Positions 6,443 to 10,084 of a stretch of 10,084 nt of DNA are shown piece after piece. This DNA is from Desulfuromonadales bacterium (GTDB lineage: Bacteria; Desulfobacterota; Desulfuromonadia; Geobacterales; Pseudopelobacteraceae), in the NCBI GenBank assembly GCA_015688915.1, contig JAATGX010000113.1:1-10084 (forward strand). The letters are read 5' to 3'. Position numbers and translations under genes: made by a program. The notes below the pieces were generated by a model that worked only from the letters and a program-made list of their open reading frames with translations, ran no database searches and had not been told where the DNA came from. Positions within the stretch are counted from its first letter, which is position 1; each line of letters starts with the position of its first letter.

Positions 6443-7636
6443 ATGGCTATTGCCATGAAGATCGCCGGTCATATAGCAAAATCATCATGGATTCGCAGGA
6501 TGTTCGAGGAGGGGGAACGGCTGCGCCGGGAGTTCGGCGCCGGGAACGTCCACGATTTCACCCTGGGGAATCCGGATGTGGAGCCGCCCGAGGCCTTTCA
6601 GCGCGAATTGCTGGCCCTGGCGCGGGACCCGCTGCCCGGCATGCATCGCTACATGAACAATGCCGGGTATGTCGAAACCCGCGCCGCCGTGGCGGCCAAG
6701 CTGTCGAAGGATTCGGGGCTTGCCGTCGGCCCTGAACACGTGATCATGACCTGCGGGGCCGGCGGTGCTTTGAACGTGGTGCTCAAGACCATCCTCAACC
6801 CGGGGGAGGAGGTCATCATCCTGGCGCCGTATTTCGTGGAATACAGATTCTACATCGACAACCACGGCGGCGTGCCGGTGGAGGTCTGGACCGACCATGA
6901 AACGTTCCAACTGGACATCGACGCCATCGAGAAGGCGCTGACCCCCAAGACCCGAGCCATCATCATCTGTTCTCCCAACAACCCCACCGGCGTGATCTAT
7001 CCCGAGGAGAGCCTCAGGCAACTGGGCGAACTGCTCAAGGATGTTCGCGCACGGAACGGACGCCGGGTCTACGTCATCTCCGACGAGCCGTATGCCCGCA
7101 TCGCCTATGACGGCAAGCATGTCCCCAACATCTTTCCGCTGGTGGAGAGCTCGGTCATCGTCACCTCCCACAGCAAGGACCTGGCCCTGCCGGGGGAGCG
7201 CATCGGCTACCTGGCCGCCAACCCGGCCATGGACACGGTGATGCAGTTCATGGAGGGGGCGGTCTTCAGCAACCGGGTGCTCGGCTTCGTCAATGCCCCG
7301 GCCCTGATGCAGCGCCTGGTGGCCAAACTACAGGACGAATCGGTGGATATCGCCGAATACCAGGCCAAGCGGGACCTGCTGGTGCGGGAATTGGGCGCCA
7401 TGGGGTTCGGCATGGTCCGTCCGGACGGCGCCTTTTACCTGTTTCCGAAATCGCCGTTGGCCGATGACGTGGAATTCGTCACGCTGGCCCAGAAACACCA
7501 CATCCTGCTGGTGCCCGGAGCCGGCTTCGGCGCCCCCGGTTTCTTCCGCATCGCCTATTGTGTGAACAAGGGGATTATCGAGCGGAGCCTGCCGGCCTGG
7601 AGCGCGTTGGCCAAAGAAGTGGGGTTGAAAGGGTAG
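6443..7636 (+). CDS. PLP-dependent class I/II aminotransferase
   Basis: The 397-residue product is a fold-type I aminotransferase of the aspartate aminotransferase-like family. Visible active-site residues: Asn180 in SPNNPTG, Asp214 and Tyr217 in ISDEPYARI, the PLP Schiff-base lysine Lys245 in SHSKDLALPGERIGY, and the carboxylate-binding Arg369 in GFFRIAYC. The N-terminus (MAIAMKIAGHIAKSSWIRRMFEEG, split by function) and FTLGNPDVEPPE match a subgroup of unknown amino-acid preference that is widespread in anaerobes. It would transfer an amino group between an amino acid and a 2-oxo acid in the cytosol. The frame opens at 6395, but the ATG at 6443 has GGAGG (6429-6433) 9 nt upstream. It stands alone, divergent from the DUF2156 gene. 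I see no clear hairpin terminator after it. Substrate is not predictable. Confidence 0.92.
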   Translation: MAIAMKIAGHIAKSSWIRRMFEEGERLRREFGAGNVHDFTLGNPDVEPPEAFQRELLALARDPLPGMHRYMNNAGYVETRAAVAAKLSKDSGLAVGPEHVIMTCGAGGALNVVLKTILNPGEEVIILAPYFVEYRFYIDNHGGVPVEVWTDHETFQLDIDAIEKALTPKTRAIIICSPNNPTGVIYPEESLRQLGELLKDVRARNGRRVYVISDEPYARIAYDGKHVPNIFPLVESSVIVTSHSKDLALPGERIGYLAANPAMDTVMQFMEGAVFSNRVLGFVNAPALMQRLVAKLQDESVDIAEYQAKRDLLVRELGAMGFGMVRPDGAFYLFPKSPLADDVEFVTLAQKHHILLVPGAGFGAPGFFRIAYCVNKGIIERSLPAWSALAKEVGLKG

Positions 7637-7799
7637 GGGTTCCAGGGCTGAAAGCCATGTCGGGCCACCACTGTTGCCGGTCGTACCAATTCCACCCTGT
7701 TTTCCCTGTCCGCAGTCCCCTGCGCCGAGTTGTCAGCCTCCCGGTTTCCTGAAACGTGATAGCATACCTTCGCGACACAATTCACCACATTTTCCGGCG

Positions 7800-7831
7800 T
7801 TCAACAGAAATAAGCAAGCCTTCAGCAGAAA
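7800..7831 (+). repeat. Short direct repeat, possible operator
   Basis: TTCAACAGAAA (7800-7810) and TTCAGCAGAAA (7821-7831) match at 10 of 11 bases, and their starts are 21 bp apart, about two helical turns. They lie just upstream of the candidate -35 of the reductase gene, a reasonable place for a tandem regulator site. Chance occurrence is quite possible. Confidence 0.25.
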
Positions 7832-7837
7832 CGTGTA

Positions 7838-7867
7838 TTGAATATACGGCCCGTTGAATTCTATTAT
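7838..7867 (+). promoter_or_regulatory. Candidate promoter for reductase-SDR unit
   Basis: TTGAAT (7838-7843), 18 bp, then TATTAT (7862-7867), four and five of six consensus bases. It would give a leader of about 60 nt before the GTG at 7934, containing the hairpin at 7881-7898. Confidence 0.4.
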
Positions 7868-7880
7868 CAGGCTGAGGTGG

Positions 7881-7898
7881 GACGCCATGTCCGGCGTC
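7881..7898 (+). other. Small hairpin in the reductase leader
   Basis: GACGCC (7881-7886) and GGCGTC (7893-7898) are perfect 6-bp arms around ATGTCC. There is no T run after it, so it is not a terminator. It may be a leader structure or chance in GC-rich DNA. Confidence 0.25.
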
Positions 7899-7933
7899 AC
7901 GTCCGATCGAACAGGGCAAAAAGGAGAACGAGC

Positions 7934-9136
7934 GTGCAATACAGAACAGTGCCGAAGAACGGGGATGAGCTCTCCATACTGGGATTCGGGTGCATGCGTC
8001 TGCCCATGAAGGATGGGAGGATCGATGAAATACGGGCGATCAGCCAGATTCGCCATGCCATCGACCACGGCGTAAATTACGTTGACACAGCCTGGCCATA
8101 CCGCGGCGGCGGGAGCGAACCGCTGCTCGGCCGGGCCCTGCAGGACGGATACCGGGACAAGGTCAAGGTCGCGACCAAGCTCCCCTCGTGGATGATCAAA
8201 AGCCGCGAAGACATGGACCGGTACCTGGCCGCCCAACTGGCAAAACTGGGCACCGACCACATCGACTACTACCTCATTCATACCCTTGATGGCCCCTTGT
8301 GGGACACCATGGAGAGGCTCGGCGTCAGCGATTTTCTCGACCGGGCCACGGCTGACGGACGCATCGTCAATGCGGGTTTTTCCTTCCACGGGCTAGGGCC
8401 GGATTTCAAGCGGATCGTCGATGCCTACCCCTGGGTATTTTGCCAGATCCAGTACAATTTCCTGGACCAGGAGTATCAGGCCGGTGCCGAGGGGCTGAAA
8501 TACGCCGCCTCCAGGGACTTGGCGGTGATCGTCATGGAACCGTTGCGCGGGGGGAATCTCGGCCTCGCCACCCCGCCGCCCGCCGTCGGGGAACTCTGGG
8601 ACGGGGCGCACGTCCGGCGCACGCCCGTGGAATGGGCTCTGCGCTGGGTATGGAACCACCCGGAGGTCACGCTGCTCCTCTCCGGCATGAACGAGGAGAG
8701 CCATGTGGAGGAAAACCTCGCCATCGCGGATACGGCCCATGCCGGGGATCTTACCGGAGAGGAACTGGCCCTGGTGGATCGGGTCGGCCGGAAGTACCAT
8801 GAACTGATGAAGGTCGGCTGCACCGGTTGCGGCTACTGCATGCCTTGTCCGGCAGGTGTATCGATTCCCGATTGTTTTGACTTCTATAACAAGATGAGCA
8901 TGTTCGGCAATGCGGAGGTCGTGAAGCTCACCTATGCCCTCCGGATGAGCGACGAACTGATCAACAGCAAGCCGGGGTACGCCTCCCTGTGCACCGCTTG
9001 CGGCGCATGCCTGGACAAATGTCCCCAGCATATCTCGATCCCGGACTTCCTCGCCGAGGTGGTTGCCGTGATGGAACCCGGGTTGAAGGAGCGGGTGGCC
9101 ATGGGCAAGCAGCTATTCAAAATCGAGCCGAAATAG
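7934..9136 (+). CDS. Aldo/keto reductase with C-terminal 2x[4Fe-4S] ferredoxin domain
   Basis: The 400-residue product joins an aldo/keto reductase barrel (about 1-285) to a ferredoxin-like tail (about 290-375), the architecture of COG1453-type predicted oxidoreductases. The AKR catalytic tetrad is present: Asp51 and Tyr56 (NYVDTAWPY), Lys82 (VATKLP), His116 (YLIHTLD). Two cluster motifs follow: Cys296, 299, 302, 305 then Pro, and Cys353, 356, 359, 363 then Pro, each sufficient for one [4Fe-4S] cluster. It probably reduces or oxidises a carbonyl/alcohol with electrons passed through the clusters; the substrate is unknown and no member-specific motif is visible. The frame is open from a TTG at 7838, but the GTG at 7934 has AAGGAG (7921-7926) 7 nt upstream and fits the family start (YRTVPKNGDELSILGFGCMR). 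The SDR gene follows 29 bp later. Confidence 0.92.
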   Translation: MQYRTVPKNGDELSILGFGCMRLPMKDGRIDEIRAISQIRHAIDHGVNYVDTAWPYRGGGSEPLLGRALQDGYRDKVKVATKLPSWMIKSREDMDRYLAAQLAKLGTDHIDYYLIHTLDGPLWDTMERLGVSDFLDRATADGRIVNAGFSFHGLGPDFKRIVDAYPWVFCQIQYNFLDQEYQAGAEGLKYAASRDLAVIVMEPLRGGNLGLATPPPAVGELWDGAHVRRTPVEWALRWVWNHPEVTLLLSGMNEESHVEENLAIADTAHAGDLTGEELALVDRVGRKYHELMKVGCTGCGYCMPCPAGVSIPDCFDFYNKMSMFGNAEVVKLTYALRMSDELINSKPGYASLCTACGACLDKCPQHISIPDFLAEVVAVMEPGLKERVAMGKQLFKIEPK

Positions 9137-9165
9137 TTCCCCTGTCACACAAGAAAGGAGCCATC

Positions 9166-10011
9166 ATGTCAAGCAAGGTTTGGTTCATCACGGGCTGTTC
9201 CACCGGTTTCGGCCGGGAGCTTGCCCGTCACGCGCTCGAACGCGGCTATCGCGTGGTCGTGACCGCGCGCAACAAGAGTCAGATTGAGGATCTCGTGGCG
9301 GGACACGAGGAGAATGCGCTCGCGCTCCGGCTCGACGTCACCGACCCGAGCCAGATTGCGGCGGCGGTCGCGGCCGCGGAAGAGCGGTTTGGCGGAATCG
9401 ACGTCCTGGTCAATAACGCCGGCATCGGGTATTTCGGTTCGTTCGAGGAAAGCGATCTCGACGAGGTGCGGAGGATGTTCGAGATCAACGTGTGGGGCCT
9501 CACGCAGATGTCCCGCGCCGTGCTGCCCGAAATGCGCAAACGCCGTTCGGGCATGATCGTCAATTTCTCGTCCATCGGCGGCCTCGTGGCCTTTCCGGCC
9601 CTGAGCTTCTACAACGCGACCAAGTTCGCCGTGGAGGCGCTCTCGGAATCGCTCTCCCAGGAAGTGGCCCCCCTTGGAATCAAGGTATTGCTGGTGGAGC
9701 CGGGTCCCTTCCGCACGGATTGGGCTGGAAGGTCGGCGAACGAGGCGACCGAGACCATCGCCGACTACCACGGCACGGTCGGCGCGCGCCGGGAGATGAT
9801 CCGCAGTTACAGCGGGAAACAGCCGGGGGACCCGGTCCGGGCCGCTGCCGCCGTGGTCAAGGCTGTTGAATCCCCGGAGCCGCCGCTCCGCCTGCTGCTC
9901 GGGAAGCCCGCTTTTGCCGGTGCCTTTGAGAAATTGGCGGCCCTGCGCAAGGACTTCGAAGCCTGGGCCGAGGTCACGAAAGGTGCCGATTTTCCGCCCG
10001 ACGAGGTGTAA
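9166..10011 (+). CDS. Classical short-chain dehydrogenase/reductase (SDR)
   Basis: The 281-residue product has all landmarks of a classical SDR. The Rossmann motif TGCSTGFG (Thr9, Gly10, Gly14, Gly16) binds NAD(P), and ARN after the second strand (34-36) suggests NADPH preference. LDVTD positions the adenine and NNAG is at 83-86. The catalytic tetrad is Asn108, Ser136, Tyr149 (SFYNATK) and Lys153, with PGPFRT after it. The overall pattern resembles the 17-beta-HSD-like 'c5' subgroup, many of which have unknown substrates. The ATG at 9166 has AAGGAG about 5 nt upstream. With only 29 bp after the Fe-S reductase and no terminator between, the two are probably co-transcribed. The N-terminal third favours GCG and CTC codons more than the neighbouring reductase does. 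Confidence 0.93.
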   Translation: MSSKVWFITGCSTGFGRELARHALERGYRVVVTARNKSQIEDLVAGHEENALALRLDVTDPSQIAAAVAAAEERFGGIDVLVNNAGIGYFGSFEESDLDEVRRMFEINVWGLTQMSRAVLPEMRKRRSGMIVNFSSIGGLVAFPALSFYNATKFAVEALSESLSQEVAPLGIKVLLVEPGPFRTDWAGRSANEATETIADYHGTVGARREMIRSYSGKQPGDPVRAAAAVVKAVESPEPPLRLLLGKPAFAGAFEKLAALRKDFEAWAEVTKGADFPPDEV

Positions 10012-10044
10012 TTCCGGGTTGCAGCCAAGATAATACTAAAAGCG

Positions 10045-10084
10045 ACCACCCCCAACCCCTCCTTATCAAGGAGGGGAGCTTATA
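10045..10084. repeat. Palindromic dispersed-repeat-like element, cut by window end
   Basis: CCCCTCCTT (10056-10064) and AAGGAGGGG (10068-10076) are perfect 9-bp arms around ATC, flanked by CCACCCCCAA on the left and AGC on the right. From memory, sequences of this form occur in many copies between genes in several bacterial genomes. No T run follows on either strand, so it is a poor intrinsic terminator. The element may continue past the window. Confidence 0.5.

Larger units (their letters stand above)
7637..7933. other. Intergenic region, aminotransferase to aldo/keto reductase
   Basis: About 300 bp with no convincing gene on either strand. It holds an imperfect palindrome GTTTC-CT-GAAAC (7744-7755), a near-direct repeat TTCAACAGAAA / TTCAGCAGAAA (7800-7810, 7821-7831), a promoter candidate (7838-7867), a small hairpin (7881-7898) and the AAGGAG (7921-7926) for the reductase. 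No strong terminator for the aminotransferase is seen in the first 150 bp. Confidence 0.6.

Noticed and set aside
6485..7171. 228-codon minus-strand open frame
   Set aside because: It is antisense to the aminotransferase and has no recognisable family.
7555..7788. 77-codon minus-strand frame partly in the intergenic gap
   Set aside because: Half of it overlaps the aminotransferase end on the opposite strand. I found no ribosome binding site of note and no recognisable motif.
7733..8389. 218-codon minus-strand open frame
   Set aside because: It is antisense to the N-terminal half of the aldo/keto reductase, whose catalytic tetrad confirms the plus strand as coding.
10056..10076. Hairpin as intrinsic terminator for the SDR gene
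   Set aside because: The stem is perfect, but no T tract follows on either strand. A dispersed repeat explains it better.

Overview
The window reads as ordinary, GC-rich chromosomal DNA of a free-living Gram-negative bacterium, most likely a deltaproteobacterial lineage such as Geobacter and relatives (Desulfuromonadia). That placement is an inference. It rests on the gene order rpsF-rpsR-DUF2232-rplI, an AsmA-type envelope protein, a ferredoxin-tailed aldo/keto reductase, and a GC-rich codon style with strong GGAGG ribosome binding sites. No mobile element, CRISPR array, RNA gene or phage gene is visible.

Left part (1-3000, minus strand): a two-gene unit. A CNNM/CBS/CorC-type membrane protein reads into an AsmA-family protein through an ATGA stop/start overlap. 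The AsmA gene runs off the left edge. A good sigma70-like promoter (TTGACA, 17 bp, GAAAAT) sits just before the CorC-type gene. A perfect 17-bp hairpin terminator separates this unit from the ribosomal operon upstream.

Middle left (3206-5365, minus strand): the ribosomal protein operon rpsF (S6), rpsR (S18), a DUF2232/YybS-like polytopic membrane protein and rplI (L9), ending at that terminator. The rpsF leader holds a GC-rich hairpin that could be the S6:S18 autoregulatory site. Upstream of rpsF, also on the minus strand, is a DUF2156 (phosphatidylglycerol lysyltransferase C-terminal-like, GNAT-fold) protein.

Right part (6443-10011, plus strand): a class I/II PLP aminotransferase diverges from the DUF2156 gene across only 67 bp. 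After a gap of about 300 bp comes a two-gene unit: an aldo/keto reductase carrying two [4Fe-4S] motifs, then a classical short-chain dehydrogenase 29 bp downstream. The window ends in a palindromic sequence that looks like a dispersed repeat.

Several starts were moved from the longest open frame to a codon with a proper ribosome binding site (rpsF, DUF2156, aminotransferase, aldo/keto reductase, SDR, DUF2232). I found no convincing undescribed system. The best second-look items are the rpsF leader hairpin, the membrane protein embedded without a Shine-Dalgarno in the ribosomal operon, the Fe-S reductase plus SDR pair, and the terminal repeat.
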